The position numbers were made by a program, and so were the translations under genes. 64,000 bases of DNA from Gilvimarinus japonicus (GTDB lineage: Bacteria; Pseudomonadota; Gammaproteobacteria; Pseudomonadales; Cellvibrionaceae): the NCBI RefSeq assembly GCF_042847215.1, contig NZ_AP031500.1, positions 1,426,001 to 1,490,000 on the forward strand, read 5' to 3'. Shown here piece by piece: positions 8,360 to 17,578 of this stretch. The notes under the pieces are model-generated. The model searched no databases and was not told the origin of the DNA. It saw only the letters and a program-made list of their open reading frames with translations. How positions within the stretch are numbered: position 1 is the first letter of the stretch; every line of letters begins with the position of its first letter.

Positions 8360-9313
8360 TTAAATTGCTTTGTAATTTAGTATTTTCGTTATTTGCTTCA
8401 GGTGAGCTGAGTCGGAAATTTCTTTAATGTAGTCTTCGGACATGTCTTTTCTTGGGCGGAGTTTTATTTTTGCGCCACTTCGGCCGCTGTCTCCGCTTAT
8501 TTTGAATATGTCAATATATTCCAGGCTGTCTGCTTTCATGTCTAGGTCAAGAGCTTCTGTGATTTTTTTAAGTTGCGTTTCTGGCCGCTCAACAAAATCT
8601 TCATATTTTATGATCTTATCTATGCCAAAAGGTGTCAGGAATTTTAATAGCCGTGCGCAGTATTCATCAAAACTGTTGGGTATGAAGTGTATCCAACCGT
8701 TGTCCCTTAACGACATAAATGAATCGATAGGGTGGCGCACTGTGACCAATTGTCTGATATCAAAGTGAGGCTCTAGCAGTCGTGTTAATGTGTCGACTTG
8801 AGGTGTTGGCTTGTCGGTACAATAATCTGCGTGTGTGTGCGCTCTTAACACCAAGTGACCGCCAAGTTCTTTTATATGCTTTTCTGTTTCTATGATGTCG
8901 TTTACAAAAAGTTTTTCGGCGAGTGCATCAACATTAGGCACTCGCCCGTATATGGCTTGTGTGGTGATATCTCTTGGGGTGTAGGCGGCTTTGTTTATAT
9001 TCATGCCTAATCGCGTTGTCGGGTGTAATTCACTTAATACGAACACATTAGGTTGTGCGGCAAGACACTTGGAAATCAGGGTGCCGCCGCTGCAGGCAAA
9101 GTGATGAAGAATCCGTAGCGTGGGCTTGGAGTTTGCCTTGTCGGCATTGACTACAAGGGCGCAACGCTCTAGCAAGCTTCGGGCGTTGCCTAAGCCTCCC
9201 GTGTCGACCTGGGTGCTACTGGCATTGCCCTGATTCGCACTATAGTCGTCAATAAGACTAAGGGCTTGTTGCAGCTCTTGCTGTAGTATTTTTAGGCCGG
9301 TAGGGGTTGTCAT
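8360..9313 (-). CDS. sulfotransferase family protein
   Basis: 317 residues from the ATG at 9313; a TTG at 9325 would add four residues, but the only AAAGG lies directly against that TTG. The PAPS-binding loop is HHFACSGGTLISKCLA (a Ser-Gly-Gly-Thr variant), and the 3'-phosphate site is TVRHPIDSFMSLRDNGW. Then comes IKYEDFVERPETQLKKI, typical of sulfotransferases. The first 55 residues form a helical extension. It starts just after the coiled-coil FkbM gene and precedes the tandem GT2 by 52 bp. Second sulfotransferase of the minus-strand cluster; acceptor unknown. Confidence 0.75.
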   Translation of the reverse strand: MTTPTGLKILQQELQQALSLIDDYSANQGNASSTQVDTGGLGNARSLLERCALVVNADKANSKPTLRILHHFACSGGTLISKCLAAQPNVFVLSELHPTTRLGMNINKAAYTPRDITTQAIYGRVPNVDALAEKLFVNDIIETEKHIKELGGHLVLRAHTHADYCTDKPTPQVDTLTRLLEPHFDIRQLVTVRHPIDSFMSLRDNGWIHFIPNSFDEYCARLLKFLTPFGIDKIIKYEDFVERPETQLKKITEALDLDMKADSLEYIDIFKISGDSGRSGAKIKLRPRKDMSEDYIKEISDSAHLKQITKILNYKAI

Positions 9314-9331
9314 AATGCGGCGCAACCTTTG

Positions 9332-10741
9332 TTACAGTTTTTCGAGCACTTCGGGGTGCTCTTGCTCAAGCTTGTGATAAAAGTGCGATGCAGCTTGTAG
9401 TTTGGCGTGCAGCTCTTTGATGAGGTCTTTAAGCTCTTGCTCGCTTTTGGTTTTTTCGGCATAGCGCTCGCGCAGATCAGATGCGTCTGCCTCTACTTTG
9501 GCCAGTAATTTGGTGCTGAGTTGTGCGGAGCGTTGTTGCTCTTTGAGCTCGGCTTGGGCTTGCTGTAGCTTTTCTTTTGTTTGTACCTCTTGTCTTTTTT
9601 GATTTTCCAGCTCGTTGTAGGTGTTTTCGAGCTCCTTCTGAATTGCATCATTTATCGCTTTCTGCTCGCTGCATTGCGAGGTCAGTTCGTCCTTTTGGCT
9701 CTCGAGCGTAATCATATCCTGCCGTGCTTGTTGTAGTTTTTCTTTTGTTTGTAAATCCTGTTTTTTGTGATTTTCAAGCTCGTTGCGCATGCAGTCGCGC
9801 TCGTTCTGGGAAGCATCATTTATTGCTTTTAGTTCACTGTGTTGCGCTATCAGCTCGCTGTTTTGGCTCTCAAGGGCAATCACATCTTGCCGTGCTTGCT
9901 GTAGTTTTTCTTGGGTGTGTAATTCCCGTCTTTTTTGGTTTTCCAGCTCGCAGCGTAGGGTTTCCTGTTCGTTCTGAATCGTCTCATTTACTACTGTAAG
10001 CTTATTGCATTGCGAGGTTAGTGCGTCGTTTTGGCTCTCGAGCTCTGCATTTAGCTTCCATATTTCAGTGAGCTGCCGTTTAGTGAGTTGCCGTTCGAGC
10101 GCTCGTCCGTACAATGCCCTGCCAAGCAGTGGGTTGTTTGTCTCCTCCAGAGTCAGTCGTGTAAAGCCTTGGGGTAGCAAAAGTTCATCGCATTCTTCAA
10201 GGGTCGCGCCAGTCTGATCAGAGGCGATACCGTTATTAATGGCAACGCGCAGCTCAATCATGTCTAACGTGTTTAGGGCACCGTTTAGTCCTTGTAGTAG
10301 GCGTACGGCGGGCAGGCAGTCGATGGTTAGCCAATTGTAGTGTTCTTGGCTTTCACCTGTTTGCTCTAGCAGGTGGCTTAATGATACCGCCGGGTGCTCG
10401 GCGCGTTGATGTTCATTAAGGTTAGGCCACAGTGCGCTTAGGGCGTCGGCCGGGAGTAGTCCGCTCTCTTCTTCGCGGGATAATTGGTGCCAAGTGGCTC
10501 TCCCGTAGGTGTTGTTGACTAAGGCGTGAACGGCTTGCCAGTTTCTGTGGGGGGCGGTGGCGTGCGCGAGCATTTGGTAGCTGTGCTGCTCTGCCTCTAC
10601 CGCCAGCAGTCGGGGCACTTTGGCAAAACGTGTTTCGCGCAGCACGTCTCCGCGGCCTGCGCCAATGTAAAGCCAGCCTGTTACCGGGGCGAGGTTCTGT
10701 AGGAGCTCTTGCCACTGCGCAATGGTTTGTGCGTTTTCCAT
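9332..10741 (-). CDS. FkbM-like methyltransferase domain fused to a repeated coiled coil
   Basis: 469 residues. Residues 1-215 look like an FkbM-type SAM-dependent methyltransferase: WLYIGAGRGDVL (22-34, SAM site), LLAVEAE (45-51), NWLTIDC and LDMIELRVAINNG. Some usual glycines are altered, so activity is uncertain. Residues 234-401 are three tandem 56-residue copies of a coiled coil containing ELENQKR and TKEKLQQA, followed by a further helical tail. Base use is more GC-rich than in the genes to its left. It begins 11 bp after the other coiled-coil gene and may form an elongated complex with it. Domain call moderate, role inferred. Confidence 0.7.
   Translation of the reverse strand: MENAQTIAQWQELLQNLAPVTGWLYIGAGRGDVLRETRFAKVPRLLAVEAEQHSYQMLAHATAPHRNWQAVHALVNNTYGRATWHQLSREEESGLLPADALSALWPNLNEHQRAEHPAVSLSHLLEQTGESQEHYNWLTIDCLPAVRLLQGLNGALNTLDMIELRVAINNGIASDQTGATLEECDELLLPQGFTRLTLEETNNPLLGRALYGRALERQLTKRQLTEIWKLNAELESQNDALTSQCNKLTVVNETIQNEQETLRCELENQKRRELHTQEKLQQARQDVIALESQNSELIAQHSELKAINDASQNERDCMRNELENHKKQDLQTKEKLQQARQDMITLESQKDELTSQCSEQKAINDAIQKELENTYNELENQKRQEVQTKEKLQQAQAELKEQQRSAQLSTKLLAKVEADASDLRERYAEKTKSEQELKDLIKELHAKLQAASHFYHKLEQEHPEVLEKL
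9539..10042 (-). repeat. three tandem 168-bp repeats encoding 56-residue coiled-coil units
   Basis: Copy 1 covers 9875-10042, copy 2 9707-9874 and copy 3 9539-9706. Each encodes exactly 56 residues (eight heptads) beginning LESQ and containing ELEN and EKLQQA. The DNA is similar enough to show recent amplification, for example the recurring block gtagtttttctt near 9732 and 9900. Copy number may vary between strains. Confidence 0.85.
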
Positions 10742-10752
10742 GGATGGTTACT

Positions 10753-12120
10753 TCAACCTTGATGGGGCGTTGACAGGGCCTGAACACGAATGGCTCTGAG
10801 ACGAATGGTCAGTTGGCGTTTGTCGTCACTGCCTTTTGGGGCGGGTGAGGCGGTTTTAGGAAAGCGCAATCGCAGTTGCCAAGGTGTTTGCTGGGGGGTG
10901 TCGGTAGTGTCAATTTCGGTGCGCACCCGGCAAGGAAAACGCTTAAGCGGTAGTTTGCCAAATTTATGGCTGAGCGTGAGTGGCTCGCCGTTAAAAAGCA
11001 CTTGCATGTCTTTTACGATGCGGCTGTCCAAGGCGTGCACGATATCGAAGGTAAGCTCAAAGCGGCCCTGGCCAACGGCGGGCAGAGTAAGGGTGCTGTC
11101 TGTGCCGGGGCCAGCCCAGCGGCCGTCGTGCTCTGCATCGTACCAGTTGTCGCCCACTATATAATCGTTTTGTAAGTCAAAGAGGGTCTCTAGCGGGAAG
11201 CCTGCCGGCGCATTAGCCGTTTGCTGCGGGCTGATGGTAAGTGCGTTGCCTGTTGCGGACAGCTTTTGATATTCGTAAAAGTAGTGTTCTAGCTCTTCTT
11301 GTACTTGATGCAGTTGTAGCAGCAGGAGTTCGTTTTCTTCTTGGAGCTCCTGCGTGCGCTCGTGGGGTTCTGGCTTCGGTGTGCTAGTGGTAATGTTGGT
11401 CGCTTCAGACAGCTTTTGGTGCTCGCAAGAGTAATGCGTTAGCTCTTCTTGTGCTTGCTCCAGCTGCAACAGCAGGCGGTCGTTTTCTTTTTGCAGCGTT
11501 TGGGCGTTCTCGTGTGCGTGGTCGGCTGCGCTCTGTAGTTTGGTATGTTCGGCCGTTATGTGTTGAAAGGCCTTGCGCAGGTTTGCTTGGTACTGTGGCA
11601 CGGAGTCTTTGCCACTGATGTCTGCTACGGTTTCTAAGTCGCGATATAGGCTACTGCTGGTCGGGTCGGCGTAGGCCAAACTGGTGCCTAGGGCTTCGAT
11701 CACAGGCTGGAGCACTTGCTCGGTGCCTTGCGCCGCCTCTGTTGCCATTGCTTGGCCGGTTTTGCTGGCAAGCGCTGCCAGAACTGTGTTTGGGGTGTGT
11801 AGTAACGCCAGTTCGTTTATTAGGGTGCAGCGCTCGCGGTTGAGCATATAGTGGCGCAACAGGATACGGGCTTTATCGCACCAGTTTTGTAGCGTTTGTT
11901 CGCTGTCGGCATTGTGGTTCTGCTCAATGGCTCGGGCAAGAATAATACCCGGGGGGCAGTAAACCAGTAAGGTGTGGCCGCTGTCGGTTAAGGCAGCCTG
12001 CAGGGTTTGCTCGTGGTCCAGATCGACGCAGCGCAGAGTTTGGAAAGGGCTCTGGGCTAAAAGCTGCTGCGCGATGGTGTAGCGCCCCCCAGGGTGGCCG
12101 ATGATGGACAAAGACTGCAT
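10753..12120 (-). CDS. coiled-coil glycan-cluster protein with C-terminal beta-rich domain, function unknown
   Basis: 455 residues from the ATG at 12120, which has AAGGAG 9 nt upstream; the longer frame to 12183 lacks a site. The N-terminal 170 residues (MQSLSIIGHPGGRYTIAQQL) are an alpha/beta domain I cannot name. Two related helical motifs follow: ENDRLLLQLEQAQEELTHY and ENELLLLQLHQVQEELEHY, each ending in QKLS. The second form recurs in glycan-locus proteins as I remember them. The last 130 residues (DNWYDAEHDGRWAGP, then repeated strands) look like a beta-sandwich, possibly carbohydrate-facing. No signal peptide. Its place between glycosyltransferase and methyltransferase genes suggests a scaffold or chain-length role; that is inference. 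Confidence 0.6.
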   Translation of the reverse strand: MQSLSIIGHPGGRYTIAQQLLAQSPFQTLRCVDLDHEQTLQAALTDSGHTLLVYCPPGIILARAIEQNHNADSEQTLQNWCDKARILLRHYMLNRERCTLINELALLHTPNTVLAALASKTGQAMATEAAQGTEQVLQPVIEALGTSLAYADPTSSSLYRDLETVADISGKDSVPQYQANLRKAFQHITAEHTKLQSAADHAHENAQTLQKENDRLLLQLEQAQEELTHYSCEHQKLSEATNITTSTPKPEPHERTQELQEENELLLLQLHQVQEELEHYFYEYQKLSATGNALTISPQQTANAPAGFPLETLFDLQNDYIVGDNWYDAEHDGRWAGPGTDSTLTLPAVGQGRFELTFDIVHALDSRIVKDMQVLFNGEPLTLSHKFGKLPLKRFPCRVRTEIDTTDTPQQTPWQLRLRFPKTASPAPKGSDDKRQLTIRLRAIRVQALSTPHQG

Positions 12121-12279
12121 ATTGACTGACTCCTTGAGGTTCCCCGGCTGCTCCTTGCGCCACGTACGGCGGTCGCGGCCCAATTTTTAGCACAGCATTG
12201 TAGCAGAGAGCGACACGCAAAAAGTAGTAAAAAACCCTTTTAGCAGAATTTGTGTTTTTGCCGCTTTTTTTAAATGCTT

Positions 12280-13173
12280 TTAAGCGATTTTTAGTTGGGC
12301 GTATTTGGCGTCGTCTTGCAGCGTTTGCTTTAATTTGCCAAGTTCGGCCTTGCTTAGATAAGTCGATGCCGCCAGTAAAGTTTTTTCTGTATGCTCTGGT
12401 AGGGTCTCGCCTTCGGGAGGTGCACCCCCGCCTTCTATAAGCTCTGAAAAATACGTTAACAGCCAATGTTCAGGAGCTGTGCCCATGTGCCTGTGCAGTA
12501 CTTGTAGCCCCTCTATAGCCACCCAATAGCGCATATTTAGGGTGATGCAGCTATCGTGCAGCCGTGAGCAAGCCTGAACGTCGTCGACAAAGCCGATGCG
12601 GCCGGGAAAGGCCTTGAAGGCCCGCAGCCAATACTCAAAATCAAAGGCGGTTTTGATGTTCTCGTCTAGCGGACCAAGCAGGCGATACACCGAGCGTGTA
12701 AAAAACAGGGTGGGCTGGCAAATAAAGCAGCCATCGGCAAACTGGCTGTATGCGGTGTCAGGTGGCAGGGTAGGGTAGCGGTTTAGCTCGTTGCCCAGTG
12801 CATCTATATGCACACCATGGCCGTAAACCAGCGCGTATCTCTCCGGGCCTGTTAAGGCAGCCGCTGCTCGATCGACTGCGCCGGGTGTGTAAAGGTCATC
12901 GGAATTAAGCCAGCCAATCAGCGTGCCGCGAGCACGGCCCAGTGCCTTATTAATGGCATTGGCAGGGCCCTTATCAGGCTCTGAAAACCAGCGTAGCCGG
13001 CCGTCATGGGCTTGAATACGGCTAAGTATTTCTACCGTACCGTCTGTGGAGCCGCCATCGGCAACAATCAGCTCTAGGCGTGCGTAACCCTGATTAAGCA
13101 CACTGGTTACGGCGGCCTCAATAAAGTCCGCTTGGTTAAAGGACGGCATCACAATGGATATAAGAGGTGTCAT
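12280..13173 (-). CDS. family 2 glycosyltransferase
   Basis: 297 residues from the ATG at 13173, which opens directly into the GT2 core LISIVMPSFNQADFIEAA. A longer frame to 13317 adds 48 low-complexity residues without family features. ADGGSTDGT, EPDKGPANAINKALGRA and WLNSDDL (DxD-like metal site) are all present, followed by a FDFEYWLRA acceptor-side motif. A soluble GT-A transferase. It is the first gene of the minus-strand cluster, separated by 159 bp from the next gene. Donor and acceptor unknown. Confidence 0.9.
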   Translation of the reverse strand: MTPLISIVMPSFNQADFIEAAVTSVLNQGYARLELIVADGGSTDGTVEILSRIQAHDGRLRWFSEPDKGPANAINKALGRARGTLIGWLNSDDLYTPGAVDRAAAALTGPERYALVYGHGVHIDALGNELNRYPTLPPDTAYSQFADGCFICQPTLFFTRSVYRLLGPLDENIKTAFDFEYWLRAFKAFPGRIGFVDDVQACSRLHDSCITLNMRYWVAIEGLQVLHRHMGTAPEHWLLTYFSELIEGGGAPPEGETLPEHTEKTLLAASTYLSKAELGKLKQTLQDDAKYAQLKIA

Positions 13174-13973
13174 GGGTTTATTCTGCACATATCGGATCGT
13201 CCCTGTAAATTGTGAGGGTACTTTATTTGATTGCTCTTTGTTTAGTGTGAAATTGTTCGCACTTGGAGATTCAAGCTGATAAAAAAGTGATCTACTTCTC
13301 GCCTTGCGAGGCGCCACACGGGTAGTTTTTTAGCAACCCATCATAGCATTTCTCGCAAAATCATATCTCCGGTATGTTAGAGCTAACTTGCTCTCTGACT
13401 GGAAGCTGTGTGCAGCTATGAAGCTCGAACAAATCACTCCAATGACGAAAGCGCTGTCGGCCATTGATCGAGCTCTGCTTTGCCCGCTGTCTTAGTGTGA
13501 AGCGCAGCACGATGACGAGCTAATTTTGCTTGGGCTTCGCTTGCTGAATGTAGAGAGTTGGAATCCGCCTATGAGTCAATAAAATCGTTGCCTGAAGTGT
13601 CGCAGAGGTTCAGTAAACGTACCCGTAGATTTTTACTGAGAAAGTTTCCGTGCGTGCTTGTCTAAATACCCTTCGGTTCTAGCTGCCATCTGGCCACTAA
13701 AATGCCTCAAATCCGCAAGCCCGGTTGTCGGGTGCTGAGTATAGCTAAATACTTTAGACAGCGGCCTCAAAATTGTCGAGAAGCGTCGTGTAAAGTCCTA
13801 CTGAGCTAGCTAACTGATATATACCCAAAAGAGGGGGTGATACTTACTTTTAACCGCAGCGAGGAGGGTGTTCCCCTCATGCGAACTGGCCCGATCGCAA
13901 AATTCCACAGATGCTGATTTGCGGTGAGTAAAGTATACTCGCGGGCCTTAGTATGACAGACCGAGGCAGGAGC
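13174..13973. other. divergent intergenic region between the two glycan gene blocks
   Basis: About 800 bp separates the leftward cluster from the rightward sulfotransferase/GT4 pair, so promoters for both are expected. A TATACT box at 13934-13939 could be a -10 element for the rightward genes, but no good -35 lies at the right distance. Short open frames here show no recognisable domain. The base composition is mixed, as in decayed DNA. Confidence 0.4.
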
Positions 13974-16121
13974 ATGAGTCGTAATGCAACACCAGTACGG
14001 GTTGACCGGATCGTACTGCATATAGGTACGGAGAAGACAGGAACAAGCTCAATACAGCACTTTCTCTCTAACAACCGCGCGGAGCTCGCCGCAGAGGGGG
14101 TGGTTTACCCGCGATTTACTGGGCTCAATGGTGGTAGTCAGTGGGGGGTAGTTGCTGCAGTGCAAGGTCGGCCTTGGAAGACGGAAATAGGTGCTCGCCT
14201 CGGTATTCGCAATAAGGGCGGAGCAGATACCTACCGGCAGCGACTGCTGGAAGCATTTGACCAGGAGCTGTTGGCCTGTCCGGGTTGCCATACCCTGATC
14301 TTGTCTTCCGAGCATTTTCACAGCCGGCTGATTGGGCCCGCCAGACTACACGCATTAAAAAAGCTGCTAAGCCGCTGGAGTGATAATGTGCAGGTGGTTG
14401 TGTACTTTCGCCGTCAGGACCGCGTGGCCATTAGCCACTATTCCACCAAGCTTAAGACTGGGCAGGCGGAACCGAGGGTTTTCAGTGCCATAGCGGGCGA
14501 TTTGCTGCCGTATTATTACGACTATGAGCGCATTTACGCTAACTGGAGCCGGGTGTTTGGTGAAAAAGCGTTGCATGCTGGGATTTTTGCACCGAAGCAT
14601 TTGGCCGGTGGCGATTTACTAACGGATTTTTGTGACCGGATCGGGATTGCCGAGGAGGGTAAATCACGGCCTGCCAAAATCAATGAGTCGCTCAGCGAAA
14701 CCGGAGTTCAGTTGCTGTTGGAGCTGAATAGGCAGTGGCCCAAGGAGCCGCTGAAGGGGGTCAACCCTTCGCGAGAGTTACTGGCGGCCAGTATTGGCCG
14801 CGAGCACCGGGGCCGCAATGTCCCGGCCACCCGAGCTCAAGCACAGGCTTTTTACGCTCATTTTGCCCCAGGCAATGCCCGCCTAGCTAAAAAGGCCTTC
14901 CCGGCGCTGGTGGGGCCGCTGTTTGACGAGGGCTTTAGTGATTACCCTGAAGTATTGGCTCCGCGGGATACCGATTTGAGTGCAGAGGTTCGCCGCCGTA
15001 TCAGGGGGTGGCGAGCGGCATCGGTCGCTGAGCAAAAATTGGGTGTTACTCGTCGGCTCTTGTCGGCATTACAGCTGCTGGGCGGTGCGGCTGCTAGGAT
15101 AAAGTTGCTCGCGGCCCGTGCCGGACGCTGGCGGATGCGCCCCTTAAAAGTGTCGACCACCGGTTTACCGCCAGTTTTTTTGCACATGGGGTTGCCCAAA
15201 ACTGCGACCACGACACTTCAAGAAACTTTGTTTGGCCAACACCCAGGTATCTGTTATTTGGGTAAGCGCAATGGTTGGATGGCGAAAAAACACTGTGCGT
15301 CTGAAGAGGTATATCGTGCTTTGCGACCTATCCTTTGGCGGTGCTGGGCACCGACTAATGTCGTGCAAGCGCATTCTGTGTTGCAGGCGTACTCTCAGGC
15401 GCAGGGCCCGGAGAAGCCCATATTGGGGTCTTGGGAGGCGTTGCTGATCAAGCCGCCTGTGGAGTTTCAGTACATTTTGCGCGAGGCGCAAAATGTACTG
15501 GGTGATGTGCATGTGATAGCTACTCTGCGTAACCCGCTTAAACGTCTACCATCTGCCTACTTACACGCCTTGAGGGATTGTGCCCGTCACGGTAAGCACC
15601 ACACGATCCCTAAAAACAGGGCTTTTATTCCATTGGATAAGTGGCTAGCGGGGCCATCTTGGTGGCGACTGACCAACGATACCCGCTTTGACTTCGGAAA
15701 AAACCTTCGTTTTGCAGTGGAGTTTTTGGGACGGGACAAAGTGGGTATATTTTTGCTGGAAGATATGATTGAAGATAGAGAAGCCTTTTTTGCCAGTATT
15801 TTGGATTTTATGGGGGTTGATAATGCCGGTGTCGAGTTGTTTGAAGACCGCCACTTGAACCCGGCGTTGACTGCCGCTGAGCTGGAGTTTTTGCAAACCA
15901 TCGAGGCCTCGGAAGACGAGCGGAAACGGTGGTTTGAGCTCAGCAACCGGGAGCGTCGATTGTCTCTGAAAGATGTGGCAAAGAAAGGTGACGGTGACAA
16001 GTGCAAGATTGTTTTGAGTGATGCCCAGCGGGCGTTGATCGAAGCGCGCAGTCGCGAGCTGAACCGCTGGTTGGTGGACACCTTTGATCTCGATCTGGCG
16101 CGCCATGGGTACCCGCTATGA
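13974..16121 (+). CDS. two-domain sulfotransferase
   Basis: 715 residues from the ATG at 13974 (GAGG 7 nt upstream); an in-frame ATG at 13953 adds seven residues. The first domain begins with IVLHIGTEKTGTSSIQHFL (PAPS 5' loop) and carries VVVYFRRQDRVAISHY (3'-phosphate site). The second begins near residue 400 with VFLHMGLPKTATTTLQETLF and carries VIATLRNPLKRLPSAYLHAL. Each is about 340 residues, the size of a free-standing glycan sulfotransferase, so this is a true fusion rather than a broken gene. A basic linker joins them. It overlaps the following GT4 gene by 4 bp (ATGA). Predicted cytoplasmic; it could sulfate two positions on one glycan. Confidence 0.85.
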   Translation: MSRNATPVRVDRIVLHIGTEKTGTSSIQHFLSNNRAELAAEGVVYPRFTGLNGGSQWGVVAAVQGRPWKTEIGARLGIRNKGGADTYRQRLLEAFDQELLACPGCHTLILSSEHFHSRLIGPARLHALKKLLSRWSDNVQVVVYFRRQDRVAISHYSTKLKTGQAEPRVFSAIAGDLLPYYYDYERIYANWSRVFGEKALHAGIFAPKHLAGGDLLTDFCDRIGIAEEGKSRPAKINESLSETGVQLLLELNRQWPKEPLKGVNPSRELLAASIGREHRGRNVPATRAQAQAFYAHFAPGNARLAKKAFPALVGPLFDEGFSDYPEVLAPRDTDLSAEVRRRIRGWRAASVAEQKLGVTRRLLSALQLLGGAAARIKLLAARAGRWRMRPLKVSTTGLPPVFLHMGLPKTATTTLQETLFGQHPGICYLGKRNGWMAKKHCASEEVYRALRPILWRCWAPTNVVQAHSVLQAYSQAQGPEKPILGSWEALLIKPPVEFQYILREAQNVLGDVHVIATLRNPLKRLPSAYLHALRDCARHGKHHTIPKNRAFIPLDKWLAGPSWWRLTNDTRFDFGKNLRFAVEFLGRDKVGIFLLEDMIEDREAFFASILDFMGVDNAGVELFEDRHLNPALTAAELEFLQTIEASEDERKRWFELSNRERRLSLKDVAKKGDGDKCKIVLSDAQRALIEARSRELNRWLVDTFDLDLARHGYPL

Positions 16122-17578
16122 GTGCTGTAAAGGCAGTCCGGCGTCGGATATTTATTGAGTGCACTCACACTTATTTAGTAGGCGGCAGTGGCGGTATTCG
16201 TCGGGTAGCACGCAACCTGGCCAATGCGCACAAAGGGGGTTCTAGCGATGAGGTGGAGTTACTGCCGCTGGTGTGGGCTGGGCGTCGTTTTTTGCGCCCG
16301 CGGCGCCCGCTTATTGAGGCTCCACACCCCCTGGTGACCTGGGGGCACAGGTTGCTGGGGGGTATCTCAATCGCTACCCGGCTGATTAGCAAAGTAGCTC
16401 GGTGGCCGTTGCTGGCACCGCTGAGGGAGCCCGTGAAAGCGGGGTTGCGTAAACTGCTGCAAGGGTTGCGAGGTGCGCAGCGCGCCGATTGGGCAAGCTC
16501 TAGTGAGGCTGCGCCTGCAGCGCAAAACCCAGAACATACGCGCGGCAACTCGGATGGATTTTATCGTGTGTTGGGTTTGTTGCTGTGGCCTTTGGGTTTT
16601 TTGTTTGTCGCGCCCATGCGCTTTCGCCAAGGAGATATCGTGGTGTTGGTGGACTCTACTTGGGACTCTCCTGCCATGCTTGAGGCTTTGTTTGCAGCGC
16701 GTGAGCATAGCGGTATTCAGGTCGGGGCTATGTTGCATGATCTGTTCCCCCTTACCATCCCGCAGATGTGCCAAGCCAGTACCGTAGCAGGTTATACAGG
16801 GTGGTTTCAGCAGGTGTCAGAGGGAGCCGATTTTTTTATTACCAATTCAGCCGCCACCACCCAGGCGCTGGAGAGGTACGTGCAGCAAGCGGGCCCGGTC
16901 AATGCCCGCAGTTTGCCGGCAGGTAATTTTCGGTTGGGGGCAGAACTGCACCAATCTTCGGTGTTGTCTGGCCCCAATCCACTGCAAGCGGTGCCGGGTT
17001 TTGTGGTTTTGGCGGTGGGCACCATAGAGCCGCGCAAAAACTATCAGGTTATTCTCGATGCGTTGGATTTACTGTGGCATCAACATGACGTGACACTGGT
17101 CATTGTCGGTCGGCCGGGTTGGTCTAACGCCGAGGTGGCGGCGCGTTTGCGCGAGCACCCACAGGCAGGGACGCGATTACGGCATTTTGACAATGCCGAT
17201 GATGCCACACTCAGTGCTTGCTACCAGCGTGCCGACGCAATGGTGTGCGCTTCTTGGGCCGAAGGTTTTGGCCTGCCGATTGTCGAGGGTATGCGCCACG
17301 GTGCGCCGGTGGTGGCCTCGGACATTGACGCATTTCGCGAAGTGGGCGGCGACGCCTGCCGCTACTTTGCGCCAGACCGGCCGGCCGAGCTAGCAGCACA
17401 GCTGGAGTTGCTGGTGGAGCAATGGCAACTGGGTACCCCGGTAAAGCAAGAAAAGTGCGATCTCGCCATCAGTTGGCGCGAGAGCGCTGTTCAGTTTCGC
17501 GATGAGGTGCAGCGTTTGGCGGCCGCCGCGTCGCGTAGTACCGCTAGCGTGGCATTGGCGGCTCGGTCCCAGCAATAA
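16118..17578 (+). CDS. family 4 glycosyltransferase
   Basis: 486 residues with the GT-B fold. The N-terminal half holds the GG(I)RR acceptor loop (VGGSGGIRRVARNL) and an unusual insert with a hydrophobic stretch (LGLLLWPLGFLFVAPM) that may bind the membrane. The C-terminal half holds VGTIEPRKNY and EGFGLPIVEGM near residue 381, the E-x7-E donor-site motif. Translation is coupled to the two-domain sulfotransferase through ATGA. The last 29 codons lie over the end of the convergent GT4 gene on the other strand. Confidence 0.9.
   Translation: MSAVKAVRRRIFIECTHTYLVGGSGGIRRVARNLANAHKGGSSDEVELLPLVWAGRRFLRPRRPLIEAPHPLVTWGHRLLGGISIATRLISKVARWPLLAPLREPVKAGLRKLLQGLRGAQRADWASSSEAAPAAQNPEHTRGNSDGFYRVLGLLLWPLGFLFVAPMRFRQGDIVVLVDSTWDSPAMLEALFAAREHSGIQVGAMLHDLFPLTIPQMCQASTVAGYTGWFQQVSEGADFFITNSAATTQALERYVQQAGPVNARSLPAGNFRLGAELHQSSVLSGPNPLQAVPGFVVLAVGTIEPRKNYQVILDALDLLWHQHDVTLVIVGRPGWSNAEVAARLREHPQAGTRLRHFDNADDATLSACYQRADAMVCASWAEGFGLPIVEGMRHGAPVVASDIDAFREVGGDACRYFAPDRPAELAAQLELLVEQWQLGTPVKQEKCDLAISWRESAVQFRDEVQRLAAAASRSTASVALAARSQQ

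Noticed and set aside
9539..10042. CRISPR array suggested by regular repeats.
   Set aside because: The 168-bp repeats are continuous coding sequence for a coiled coil, with no unique spacers.
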